Positions 53,852 through 61,896 of a DNA stretch of 64,000 bases are shown here, piece after piece. The position numbers and the translations under genes were made by a program. The notes beneath the pieces were generated by a model. The model was not told where the DNA came from. It saw only the letters and a program-made list of their open reading frames with translations, and did no database searches. The stretch's first letter is position 1. Each line of letters opens with the position of its first letter. This DNA comes from Microvirga sp. VF16 (GTDB taxonomy: Bacteria; Pseudomonadota; Alphaproteobacteria; Rhizobiales; Beijerinckiaceae): positions 806,001 to 870,000 of the forward strand of contig NZ_CP069355.1 in NCBI RefSeq assembly GCF_016864375.1, written 5' to 3'.

Positions 53852-54075
53852 CGGCCCAACCTGACATGACCTCGCAAGCCCTGCACGATCCCAGCCTGCT
53901 CGAGGAGGTCGAGTTTCTGGATCATCGGATCCGGTTTGGCCCAACGCATTCCGGATGGGTGTCTTTTGTCGCGCGTCAGGGACACCGTCCGACCATCTTT
54001 CTCGCACCCGACCGCGAAACCCTCCTCGTGGAATCGCGAAAGCTGATCAAGCGCCGGAGCGAGGAGAAGGGCTGA
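53848..54075 (+). CDS. Small conserved-looking protein, unknown
   Basis: A 75-residue protein, start overlapping the previous stop (ATGA). It contains a WVSFVARQGHRPTIFLAPDRETLL stretch, here read as a small beta-rich domain, and a basic C-terminus (LIKRRSEEKG). No signal peptide or membrane segment. The tight coupling to the chorismate lyase-like gene supports its reality, but I recognise no family. Confidence 0.6.
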   Translation: MTAQPDMTSQALHDPSLLEEVEFLDHRIRFGPTHSGWVSFVARQGHRPTIFLAPDRETLLVESRKLIKRRSEEKG

Positions 54076-54076
54076 G

Positions 54077-54286
54077 ATGGAGGATCACCTTCCACCGCCG
54101 GCATTCGGTAGCACGACGGAGCTCTCCGGCTGCTGGATGGGCCGAGTTCGGGCACCGGAGATGGAGCAGCCTTTGTGGTACAGTCCAAATATTCCGTTTG
54201 GCTATCGCTCGGCTCGTGACGCGGCTGCTGCCAGAACCAATGAGTGCAACGATCGACAACTTCCCACTGACAAAACACCTGAATGA
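54077..54286 (+). CDS. Possible small ORF between two coupled genes
   Basis: A 69-residue frame starting one base after the previous stop, with GAGGAGAAGG upstream, and ending with an ATGA overlap to the next gene. The position fits a coupled operon, but the sequence is low in recognisable structure (many Pro, Ala, Asn) and may be a chance frame. Confidence 0.3.
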   Translation: MEDHLPPPAFGSTTELSGCWMGRVRAPEMEQPLWYSPNIPFGYRSARDAAAARTNECNDRQLPTDKTPE

Positions 54287-54552
54287 CGTACCGTTTGATC
54301 CAGCTGGCGCCCGGCGCCTATGACCTCTTTCTCAATGAGATTATCGTGGCCAGCGTCGTCAGAAGCGGCTTGCGCCAGCCTTATAAGTGGACCGCCGAAC
54401 TTCTCGAGGATCTGCCGCGGAGTAAGCGGCCCTTACCGTTTCGGGACATCGAGCACAGTTTCCCATCCTTAGAGGAACTCTGTGCCTGGCTCGGCCACCC
54501 GCCCGTGAAAACCAACAACCGCCATACCACCTCCTTGAGCGCGTCCGTGTAG
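54283..54552 (+). CDS. Small conserved-looking protein, unknown
   Basis: An 89-residue protein opening MTYRLIQLAPGAYDLFLN and carrying WTAELLEDLPRSKRPLPF and LEELCAWLGHPPV. I have the impression of similar short proteins in Methylobacterium-like genomes, but no named family. No signal peptide. It may be the last gene of the panBC unit. Downstream sequence turns into a decayed transporter fragment. Confidence 0.6.
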   Translation: MTYRLIQLAPGAYDLFLNEIIVASVVRSGLRQPYKWTAELLEDLPRSKRPLPFRDIEHSFPSLEELCAWLGHPPVKTNNRHTTSLSASV

Positions 54553-54682
54553 CGAGGTCCGCAGATCCGGTTTGTGCCGCAGACCTGACAAGTGGCACTG
54601 GGTGACAGGTCTGGTGGAGGCTCAGAGTGGAGGTTCGACTGGCCGGGCGAGCCGCGTGCTTTGCTCAGGATCGCCTCCAGGT

Positions 54683-54811
54683 GCTCCTTCTCTGCTGTCT
54701 CATTGGGCCCTCTCGATTCCCCTTCTCGGCGACAAGGTGGGCATCCGGCGCCGGGCCGCAGCAGCGGTGGGCGTCCTTGGCGTGATGCTCGTGGTTCAGC
54801 GCGGCAGTTCG
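54683..54811 (+). pseudogene. Fragment of an EamA/DMT-family transporter
   Basis: The frame reads LLSHWALSIPLLGDKVGIRR followed by RAAAAVGVLGVMLVV, the typical end of the first EamA repeat (Pro-Leu-Leu-Gly-(Glu/Asp)-Arg/Lys-Val-Gly, then a membrane helix). Neither the preceding helices nor the second repeat is found nearby. The rest of 54553-54975 holds no gene. Confidence 0.5.
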
Positions 54812-54975
54812 ATCCACAGAGCTCGTCATGTACTGCAGACTGCAGATTTTGACCTTGCGGCGGTCCTCACCAAAGCATCGCCACCAGCAGAAGCATCCCA
54901 TGCAGATCATAGCAGCGATGCTGCTGAGGTCAGGTACACAATTATTCACATAAGATAGTTACCCATCAGGCTTAG

Positions 54976-55674
54976 TCATGCGACCGAAGAGAACGTGAGT
55001 TGACATAGTGTCGTGATGTCGTAGACGGGAAGTCCCGTTGCCCGACGAATAGCCGGCGCCACTAGTGGGAATAGTGTACACTCGAATAGAACTGCCGCAA
55101 TCTCCGGATGGTCGGCGCGAAGCCGCGCCACACACGTGGACACTTCAGCTTCAACGTCAGCCGGTTCAGTCCACAATGCCGGACGTTTCATCTCATTCTT
55201 CCATAAGATACCTCCTTCGATCCCGCCAACAACGATGCGTTTGCGCTCGGTTGGATCGTCGATACCCAGCATCTCGTCGTCGAGGCACGTCGAGTCTGCG
55301 GCAATTACAGCGATTTTCGCCCAGCTTGGATACTGCCGGAGAAGAAGTGGTAAGAGGATCAGACTGGTCGCGACTACAGGGACGCTGACTGCGGCGGCGA
55401 TTGCCGCCTGGTGCCGTACGGAATACCCACAGTTTGCACTGATCGCGATTGCTCCGCGCTCCACTAAACGATGTGCCGCCGCAACATAGGCTGGCTCAAG
55501 CGCCGGATCGCCTTGTATGACGTTGTCGGCCCACGCCCCCGTCACAGTTTCCGCGATGATCGGAAAATCCAGACGTTCCTTGAACGCGTCGATGTCGCTT
55601 TCCGCTGGCGATTCACCGGCGACCAGTCCTCTTTCAAGATTCAGGATTCCAAGTGAGCGTGGAGATGTAACCAA
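54976..55674 (-). CDS. Aspartate/glutamate racemase-family protein
   Basis: A 232-residue protein of the Asp/Glu/hydantoin racemase superfamily. The first Cys is in AISANCGYSVRHQ and the second in VLFECTLFPLVAPAIR, the two-base arrangement of cofactor-free racemases; a C-terminal LPVYDITTL strand is also typical. TTG 55674 is the start, with GAGG eight bases upstream. It may racemise an amino acid or hydantoin, or be a decarboxylase/isomerase relative such as EutA of ectoine use. It is on the same strand as the M24 peptidase gene 200 bases upstream and divergent from the Ehu-like transport genes. Confidence 0.75.
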   Translation of the reverse strand: MVTSPRSLGILNLERGLVAGESPAESDIDAFKERLDFPIIAETVTGAWADNVIQGDPALEPAYVAAAHRLVERGAIAISANCGYSVRHQAAIAAAVSVPVVATSLILLPLLLRQYPSWAKIAVIAADSTCLDDEMLGIDDPTERKRIVVGGIEGGILWKNEMKRPALWTEPADVEAEVSTCVARLRADHPEIAAVLFECTLFPLVAPAIRRATGLPVYDITTLCQLTFSSVA

Positions 55675-55874
55675 GGTTCAATCCTCGAATAATGAGCTGC
55701 GACTTCGAAATAGCCAAAACTTTGGAACAAAGAAGCAAAGCGTTCATGCCGAAAATCAACGCTTACTGAAACGCGTGCCTCATAAACGGAGCCGATGCGG
55801 AGCACCTGTTCTCGAATTGGCACAGCCGGAGCGTTGGGTCGCACCCGTGCCAACCCTCAAAATTAGAAAGGTCT

Positions 55875-57044
55875 CTAGTGAAGCTGCGGCAGTTGCTGCG
55901 GTGCACGCGAGGTCAACAACTTCGCTCCGTCTTCAGTAATTAGCACAGTCTCTTCATGGAGAAGGATTTTCCCCGGTTCGTACTCAAGCCCTGGTTCAAT
56001 GCAGAGGACCATACCGGGCTGGAGTACTGTGTCATCCTCAAGTTTCACGGACGGCGGTTCCGTGATACGCAGCCCAAGGCCATGGCCCATTCGACCGTTA
56101 CTGTTGAGATCACGGTCGCCTGACGATAAAAACTTCGCCATCTGTTCGAAGACGTGACCGGCAGTGACCCCGGGTCTCGCCGCCCTGATGCCCACTTCGT
56201 TCGCTTCCCAGACCCGTTCCTGCGCAATCAGGAGAGCGCTAGTAGCCTTTCCCACTTGGAAGTTTCGATCGAAATCACAGTAGTAGCCGTCGAACACCGT
56301 TCCAGTGTCAATGAACAGGATGTCGCCGTCCGCCAACGGACGATCGCTTGGGCTTGCGGTGATCTCTACCGGGCCGCCCGGACCAGCTCTGCATATTACA
56401 ACCGGAGTTTGGTCGGCACCCTCGCTCAACAGGCGCATTGTGAATTGGCGCCGTATTTCCCTCTCACTGGTTCCTAACGAAACAAAATCTGGAACCTGTG
56501 CGTACACGCTTCCTGCGATATCAATCGCGCGCTGGATTTTTGAAACTTCAGCGGGGCTCTTGATCATCCTCAATTGCCAAAGGACCGAGGTTCCATCGAC
56601 AATCTCGACGCCGGAAAGGCCATGGCTGATGGCATTCAGCTGCATAACCGGCATCATCAGTCTCATTTCAGACCCAAGTTCGGCACCAACCCGGCCATAA
56701 CGGCGCTTCAAGTTGGAAATCGCTTGGGTCACTAGAGATGTCCCCTCGTCGTGCGGTCGGGGTGAAGGCCAGGTCCGTACGTCTGTTATCCAGGTCTGCC
56801 GGACTACGCTTTCTCCAATCCCGGGCACGATGGCTATAGGCTCGCCGCTCGCCGGCACCAAGAGAAACCAAGGTCTTGTATAGCTCTCCCAAAAGGTCGA
56901 ATCGATGCCGACGAAATAGCGAATATTGTCCATCGATGTCAGCAGCAGGCCGTCCAGTGCGGTTTCAGCCATCAAAGCTTGCGCTCGAGAAACCCGTGTT
57001 CGAAATTCCTCAATCCCGAAGCCGTGAACGATATCCAGATGCAT
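55875..57044 (-). CDS. M24-family Xaa-Pro peptidase
   Basis: A 389-residue cytoplasmic peptidase of the creatinase/prolidase layout. All five metal ligands are visible in the pita-bread domain: Asp in FIDTG, Asp in YYCDFDRNF, His in MGHGLGL, Glu in CIEPGLEYEP, and Glu in LHEETVLIT. Such enzymes cut Xaa-Pro bonds, and relatives hydrolyse ectoine (DoeA). ATG 57044 has GAGAGG nine bases upstream; TTG 57053 is in frame. It should act on the substrate of the divergent transporter. In contrast, the M24 protein at 41228 lacks these ligands. Confidence 0.85.
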   Translation of the reverse strand: MHLDIVHGFGIEEFRTRVSRAQALMAETALDGLLLTSMDNIRYFVGIDSTFWESYTRPWFLLVPASGEPIAIVPGIGESVVRQTWITDVRTWPSPRPHDEGTSLVTQAISNLKRRYGRVGAELGSEMRLMMPVMQLNAISHGLSGVEIVDGTSVLWQLRMIKSPAEVSKIQRAIDIAGSVYAQVPDFVSLGTSEREIRRQFTMRLLSEGADQTPVVICRAGPGGPVEITASPSDRPLADGDILFIDTGTVFDGYYCDFDRNFQVGKATSALLIAQERVWEANEVGIRAARPGVTAGHVFEQMAKFLSSGDRDLNSNGRMGHGLGLRITEPPSVKLEDDTVLQPGMVLCIEPGLEYEPGKILLHEETVLITEDGAKLLTSRAPQQLPQLH

Positions 57045-57053
57045 TATCTTCAA

Positions 57054-57617
57054 CCTCTCGCAGTGCAGCTCTGAGTTTGGATGACCTTCTATGCGGCCCC
57101 AGTGAGAACGTTCCAGAGCCTACTCTTCAACCTAGCTATGTTTGTTGCAAAACAGCACAGGACGTGCAGCAAGCGTTTCAAATAATATTACACATCACCA
57201 GTTTTGTTTGCAGCTCGACGCTTCAATCAGAGGCGGAACAGCCCGGGATGACACGCTCGATCTTCGCGGCAATGCTTCACGCCCGCGGAGTGGAAAAGCC
57301 GAGCTGCGCAGCCGCAGTGGTTATTCAGGGTCAATCTCTAGTCGGCAGACTGCGCACGAAAACAGTTGCTACCCCTCTAGGTTAGGACAAATGCCACAGG
57401 GTTTCCCAACGAGTCCCTAGACCTAGCTGCTGCAAATATGGGTCTCTTATGCGGTATGCATTTCATCAAACCCACCTTTTTGGAGCAAATTTCCGTTAGA
57501 CCTGATCAATGCTGAATTATGGCTGCTGACACTGGCTGATATGTCATAGCGGTTGCCTTGTAGCGACGTCGGGTTAACTGAAACCCACGTCGGTAAAAAT
57601 CAACAGAGGGAAAAGCA
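57054..57617. other. Divergent intergenic region
   Basis: About 560 bases between the M24 peptidase gene (leftward) and the Ehu-like operon (rightward). Short frames only. It must hold both promoters. A partial ATGTCAT at about 57539-57545 recalls half of the shared operator motif but has no partner, so I do not call it. Confidence 0.45.
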
Positions 57618-58454
57618 ATGAAAACGAACATTCTCAAGTTGCTTGCCGTTGCAGGCGCCACGTTGGCCCTTTCTGCGACCGTCTCGGTCGCTGGCCCACT
57701 GCTTGACCGTATCAAGGGCGGTAAAACTATCCGCGTGGGCTATACGGTTGCGCCACCGCTGTCCTCTGTCGGCAAGGACAACCAGCCAGATGGCGTCATC
57801 AACGATTTCGTCTTAGGTGTCCTGAAAAGGATGGGGTACACGAACATCGAAAGCGTGGTGATGGACTGGGGTGGCCTCATCCCCGCGCTTCAAGCTGACC
57901 GCATCGATATCATCACAGCCGGTATGTATATCACTAAAGAGCGCTGCAAGAACGTCCTGTTCTCCAACCCCATGATGATGCTGCCGGACGTCTTTGTCGT
58001 AAAAAAGGGAAATCCGAAAGGTATTCAGACCTACGAGGACATCGCGAAAACGGATGCGGTCTTCGTTCAGCCCGCCGGCTACGCACCAATTGAAAGCGCA
58101 AAACAAGTGGGCGTCCCTTCCGATCGGATGTTGATCGTTCCCTCGAATACCCAAGCGTTGGCTGCCCTTCGCGCTGGTCGTGCTGACGTCTATGCAGCCT
58201 CGTATATCGAGTCCGAAGGCATGCTGAAGACTGCGAACGAAACGGGTTTCGAGATCACTGAGCCCAACGAAAAGTCGCCAAAAAGCTGGGTATCATACGC
58301 CTTTCGGAAGAGCGATGCCGATTTTGTGAAGGCGTTCGACGAGGCTCAGAAGTCCTATATCGGCACGCCCGACATGATGAAGGATTTGGCTCCCTTCGAG
58401 TACAGGAAGGCGTATCTTCCTGGTGAGCAAACTGCTGTGGACCTCTGCAAGTAA
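57618..58454 (+). CDS. Amino acid-type ABC transporter substrate-binding protein, EhuB-like
   Basis: A 278-residue SBP_bac_3 periplasmic protein with a Sec signal peptide (MKTNILKLLAVAGATLALSA, then VSVAGP). The segment LQADRIDIITAGMYITKERC followed by KNVLFSNPM resembles EhuB, the ectoine/hydroxyectoine binding protein, more than generic glutamine-binding proteins. AGAGGGAAAAGC precedes the ATG. It starts a BCDA-ordered operon, as in ehu loci. Ligand is likely ectoine-like or another zwitterionic amino acid derivative. Confidence 0.82.
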   Translation: MKTNILKLLAVAGATLALSATVSVAGPLLDRIKGGKTIRVGYTVAPPLSSVGKDNQPDGVINDFVLGVLKRMGYTNIESVVMDWGGLIPALQADRIDIITAGMYITKERCKNVLFSNPMMMLPDVFVVKKGNPKGIQTYEDIAKTDAVFVQPAGYAPIESAKQVGVPSDRMLIVPSNTQALAALRAGRADVYAASYIESEGMLKTANETGFEITEPNEKSPKSWVSYAFRKSDADFVKAFDEAQKSYIGTPDMMKDLAPFEYRKAYLPGEQTAVDLCK

Positions 58455-58518
58455 CGAGAACCTGACGATCAGTGGCGGGCTGACCAGCCCGCCATATCGA
58501 TTAGCGGGGAGATTGCCG

Positions 58519-59184
58519 ATGCCGTTGTGGGATCTTGCTTTCGAATATTGGCCCCAGTTGTTATCAGGGACCATCGTAACCGTAGAGCAGTTTTTGCTCG
58601 CTTCCGTTCTTACAATTGTAATTTCGGTCATATTCGGTCTTGGAAGATTGTCCGACAATCTCATCGCGAGAGGCGCGTCTATAGGGTACATCGAGTTCTT
58701 TCGCGGAACTTCGCTTCTTGTTCAGCTTTACTGGATATTTTACGTTCTGCCAGTTTTCGGCATATCGTTAGACAAGTTCTCAGCGGGTTTCGTAGCGATT
58801 GCTCTGAATTCCGGCGCCTATGGTGCCGAACTGGTGCGAGGGGGAATCAAATCGGTTCCGAAAGGGCAGTGGGAGGCAGCCTTTGCTCTTTCAATGTCGC
58901 CGCTGAAGCGCATGTTTCGCATTATCTTACCTCAAGCGATGGTCATGATCCTGCCGTCCTGGGGAAATCTCCTGATCGAGGTGCTTAAAGCGACCGCGCT
59001 TGTTTCTCTGATCGCGGTCGCGGACCTCATGTATGAATCACAAGCGATCAATCTCAACACGTATCTGTCCGCGCAAGCTTTCGGAACTGCTTTGATCATT
59101 TATTACGTCTTAGCACGGTTCATCTTAACGCCGGCAGTTCGATTGCTCGAAAGCAAATTGCGTCTCAAACTCTCAAGGCACTGA
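58519..59184 (+). CDS. Amino acid-type ABC transporter permease, EhuC-like
   Basis: A 221-residue permease of the polar amino acid class with about five membrane segments; the coupling loop is PKGQWEAAFALSMSPLKRMF followed by RIILPQAM. ATG 58519 has GGGGAG seven bases upstream and matches the family N-terminus; the open frame reaching 58423 overlaps the previous gene and is unlikely. It should form a heterodimer with the next permease. Confidence 0.9.
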   Translation: MPLWDLAFEYWPQLLSGTIVTVEQFLLASVLTIVISVIFGLGRLSDNLIARGASIGYIEFFRGTSLLVQLYWIFYVLPVFGISLDKFSAGFVAIALNSGAYGAELVRGGIKSVPKGQWEAAFALSMSPLKRMFRIILPQAMVMILPSWGNLLIEVLKATALVSLIAVADLMYESQAINLNTYLSAQAFGTALIIYYVLARFILTPAVRLLESKLRLKLSRH

Positions 59185-59185
59185 C

Positions 59186-59854
59186 ATGGACGTTCAATGG
59201 AATTGGGAGTTCACATGGCAGATATTGCCAAGGTTGCTGCATGCGACGCTGTATACGTTAGCTGCTGCTGGCATCGGCTATGGGATCGCCTTAGTGCTAG
59301 GGCTGGTTTTTGCGCTTCTGCAGCGCACCAGTTTTAAACCTTTGACGCTGATCGTACGGGAGATTATCGAGTTCATTCGTTCGACACCCCTGCTTCTTCA
59401 GATCTTTTTCATTTTCTTTGTCGCGCCGCAGATTGGAATCCGTCTGTCACCTTGGGTATCGGGTATGATCGCGCTCGGTCTGTACTATTCGGCCTACCTT
59501 TCTGAGGTTTATCGAGGTGGATTGGATGCGGTTCCCGCCGGGCAATGGGAAGCCTGCAAAGCGATAAGTCTCTCTAACCGCGATACATATGTGCGGATCA
59601 TTATCCCTCAGGCATTGCCACCAGCCTTGGCTGGCATGGGCAACTACCTGATCGCGATCTTCAAAGACACACCCATGCTGTCGGCAATCGGCATCGCGGA
59701 ACTGATGCACACGGCGAACTCCATAGGCTCCGAAAACTATCGTTTTCTCGAACCATACACGATTGTCGGATTGATTTTCCTGGTGGTCTCGCTGCCACTG
59801 GCCGGACTGCTCCGCTGGTTTGAGGGCTGGGCCCGCACTAAGTTAGGGATGTAA
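59186..59854 (+). CDS. Amino acid-type ABC transporter permease, EhuD-like
   Basis: A 222-residue permease with the same layout (PRLLHATLYTLAAAGIGYGI; loop PAGQWEACKAISLSNRDTYV followed by RIIIPQAL). The start is one base after the previous stop. Together with the EhuC-like protein it forms the channel of the importer. Confidence 0.9.
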   Translation: MDVQWNWEFTWQILPRLLHATLYTLAAAGIGYGIALVLGLVFALLQRTSFKPLTLIVREIIEFIRSTPLLLQIFFIFFVAPQIGIRLSPWVSGMIALGLYYSAYLSEVYRGGLDAVPAGQWEACKAISLSNRDTYVRIIIPQALPPALAGMGNYLIAIFKDTPMLSAIGIAELMHTANSIGSENYRFLEPYTIVGLIFLVVSLPLAGLLRWFEGWARTKLGM

Positions 59855-59856
59855 CA

Positions 59857-60738
59857 ATGATGATTCAAAATTCCTTCCTGTTAGATGTGCGTGGCGATGA
59901 CGAGCCCATTAGGCAGACAATAATGGCTACACAAGACCGCTATCCGTTGGAACTGAAGGGCCACGACAAGCCTATGGTTCGTTTTGCACACGTCACCAAA
60001 AGATACGGTTCGCTCACCGTCCTGGATGACCTTAACCTCGATGTGGCAGAAGGCGAGATGGTATCGATCATCGGACCCTCCGGCTCCGGTAAAACGACCG
60101 TGTTGCGAACGCTGATGACGCTCGAAACGATCAACGAAGGTATCATCTACGTGGACGGGAAGCCGCTGACACATATGCCCAAGGGCGGAACGTTGGTTCC
60201 TGCCGATTCGCGCTACCAGAGGCACATGCGAACAAACATCGGCATGTGCTTTCAGAACTTCAATCTATTCCCTCACATGACAGCCCTTCAGAATTGCATG
60301 GAGGGGCCGGTTCAAGTCCTCGGTCTATCCAAAGCTGAAGCCCGCGAGCGAGCTGAAGATCTTCTCGCGATGGTCGGCATGATCGACAAAAAGGATCAGC
60401 ATCCATCCCGTCTGTCGGGCGGGCAGCAACAGCGGGTCGCGATCGCCCGCGCTTTGGCCATGCGCCCGAAAGTCATGCTTTTCGACGAGGTTACCTCCGC
60501 CTTAGACCCTGAAGTGATCGGTGAAGTCACCAACGTCATTCGAAAGCTTGTATCTGAGTTTCGCCTCACCATGCTCATGGTGACCCATCAGATGGGATTT
60601 GCCCGCGATATTTCAGACAGGGTCTGCTTCTTTTATGGCGGCAAGATCGAGGAACAAGGTCCTCCGGACGAGTTGATGGGTAATCCAAAGCGCGAACGCA
60701 CTCAGAGGTTCCTGTCCGCTGTCAAAGAGGCAGACTAA
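59857..60738 (+). CDS. Amino acid-type ABC transporter ATPase, EhuA-like
   Basis: An ABC ATPase of up to 293 residues with Walker A GPSGSGKTT, Q-loop FQNFNLFPHMTALQN, signature LSGGQQQRVAIARALAMRP, Walker B VMLFDEVTSALD and switch His VTHQMGF. The Val in DEVTSALD is a family variant. The N-terminus is about 40 residues longer than usual if 59857 is used; ATG 59923 or 59974 would give the standard length, and which is used is open. Last gene of the importer operon. Confidence 0.9.
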   Translation: MMIQNSFLLDVRGDDEPIRQTIMATQDRYPLELKGHDKPMVRFAHVTKRYGSLTVLDDLNLDVAEGEMVSIIGPSGSGKTTVLRTLMTLETINEGIIYVDGKPLTHMPKGGTLVPADSRYQRHMRTNIGMCFQNFNLFPHMTALQNCMEGPVQVLGLSKAEARERAEDLLAMVGMIDKKDQHPSRLSGGQQQRVAIARALAMRPKVMLFDEVTSALDPEVIGEVTNVIRKLVSEFRLTMLMVTHQMGFARDISDRVCFFYGGKIEEQGPPDELMGNPKRERTQRFLSAVKEAD

Positions 60739-61043
60739 CGCTTGGGCTGCAGATTCTTGGCGGAATTAGCCAATAGTGAGATCCTAGGCTGTGCTTGGCA
60801 CCTTAATACGGTCGAGCAACCGCTATCTCGCTGCAGGAGAGGGAAGCAATAGGATTCCAGTGCTCGCATATCCTCTGTTGCCCGGAGCGGAACGCCCCGC
60901 TCCCATAACCTGATGAGCGTACTGCCCAAGCGCCTCGGCGCGAGCATTGAGCTTGTTTGTATAATAGGTCCGAGGGCTGCCTGAATAACATCACCCAGCC
61001 GCGCAAGCTGCTATAGAATGCTGCGGAAGAGGGGATAGGGAGC
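60739..61043. other. Remnant sequence left of the IS66 insertion
   Basis: No intact gene. On the minus strand a frame can be followed from the window end (64000 down to 63860) across the removed IS66 element into this stretch (VRTWVQT, then LPIPSSAAF and further), so IS66 may have split a gene or gene remnant. I do not recognise the product. Confidence 0.35.
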
Positions 61044-61100
61044 GTCTGAACGTAAGCACTCGGCGTGCACCCTCTTGTGAGAGCGACGTTTGCACGTGAC

Positions 61101-61134
61101 GTTCTGACCTTAAGGCTAGCTTTAAGGTCAGAAC
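61101..61134 (+). promoter_or_regulatory. Hairpin covering the tnpA ribosome site
   Basis: GTTCTGACCTTAA (61101-61113) pairs perfectly with TTAAGGTCAGAAC (61122-61134), 1 base before ATG 61136. The only Shine-Dalgarno-like AAGG (61124-61127) lies inside the right arm, so the folded mRNA would hide it. Such hairpins limit transposase production from outside transcripts in other IS families. Confidence 0.65.
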
Positions 61135-61135
61135 G

Positions 61136-61507
61136 ATGAAGATCGAAGTTCTCGGCACGGAGCGCCGACGGCGCTGGAGCCTGCAGGACAAACTCCGGAT
61201 CGTGGAAGAGACGATGCAGCCGGGCGTGACGGTGACCGAAGTTGCCCGCCGCCATGGTCTCGCGCCCAGCGTCGTCTTCACCTGGCGCCGACTGGCCCGG
61301 GAAGGACGACTTGGCGACGTCAGTCCCGTCTTCATGCCCGTCGAGATCGCGCCCGTCCCAGCGCAGACCCCGCCGGCGGCATCCCCACCGCGGCGCCCAG
61401 GCCTGATCGAGATCGTCCTGGGCCGCGGACGACGCATTCGCGTGGACCGTGATGTCGATGCCGAGGCGCTCCGGCGCGTTCTGCAGGTCGTGGAGAGCCT
61501 GCCATGA
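61136..61507 (+). CDS. tnpA: IS66 accessory protein TnpA
   Basis: A 123-residue protein with an N-terminal helix-turn-helix of the transposase-8 type (LQDKLRIVEETMQPGVTVTE, VARRHGLAPSVVFTWRRLAR) and a Pro/Ala-rich middle. It is the first of the three IS66 proteins; its precise role is not settled. The stop overlaps the tnpB start (ATGA). Confidence 0.9.
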   Translation: MKIEVLGTERRRRWSLQDKLRIVEETMQPGVTVTEVARRHGLAPSVVFTWRRLAREGRLGDVSPVFMPVEIAPVPAQTPPAASPPRRPGLIEIVLGRGRRIRVDRDVDAEALRRVLQVVESLP

Positions 61508-61851
61508 TCCCGGTGCCGACTGGCGTGCGCGTGTGGCTGGCCGCCGGCCATACCGACATGCGCAAGGGCTTTGGTGGCCTCTCCCTGCTCGTGCAGGAGA
61601 CGCTCAAACGCGATCCGCATTCGGGCAACCTGTTTGTCTTCCGTGGACGCAGAGGCGATCTGATCAAAGTCCTCTGGTACGATGGACAGGGCCTGTGCCT
61701 GTTCTCCAAACGCATCGATCGTGGCCGCTTTCTGTGGCCCTCACCGGCGGATGGCACGGTGTCGATCTCCACCGCGCAGTTGGGCTATCTGCTCGAGGGC
61801 ATCGACTGGCGCAATCCCCAGCAAACCTGGCGCCCGACTGCTGCCGGATGA
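61504..61851 (+). CDS. tnpB: IS66 accessory protein TnpB
   Basis: A 115-residue protein with the IS66 Orf2 pattern: VRVWLAAGHTDMRKGFGGLS, LFVFRGRRGDLIKVLWYDGQ and FLWP. Needed with TnpA for efficient transposition in studied IS66 members. Coupled to tnpA by a 4-base overlap; 45 bases before tnpC. Confidence 0.93.
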   Translation: MIPVPTGVRVWLAAGHTDMRKGFGGLSLLVQETLKRDPHSGNLFVFRGRRGDLIKVLWYDGQGLCLFSKRIDRGRFLWPSPADGTVSISTAQLGYLLEGIDWRNPQQTWRPTAAG

Positions 61852-61896
61852 GCCACAAAGCCTTGCCACGCAACAGGTTCGTGGCACACTGGAGAC

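Noticed and set aside
57539..57545. ATGTCAT as a fifth copy of the shared operator before the Ehu-like operon
   Set aside because: Only one half is present; there is no AATGACAT-like partner at the right distance.
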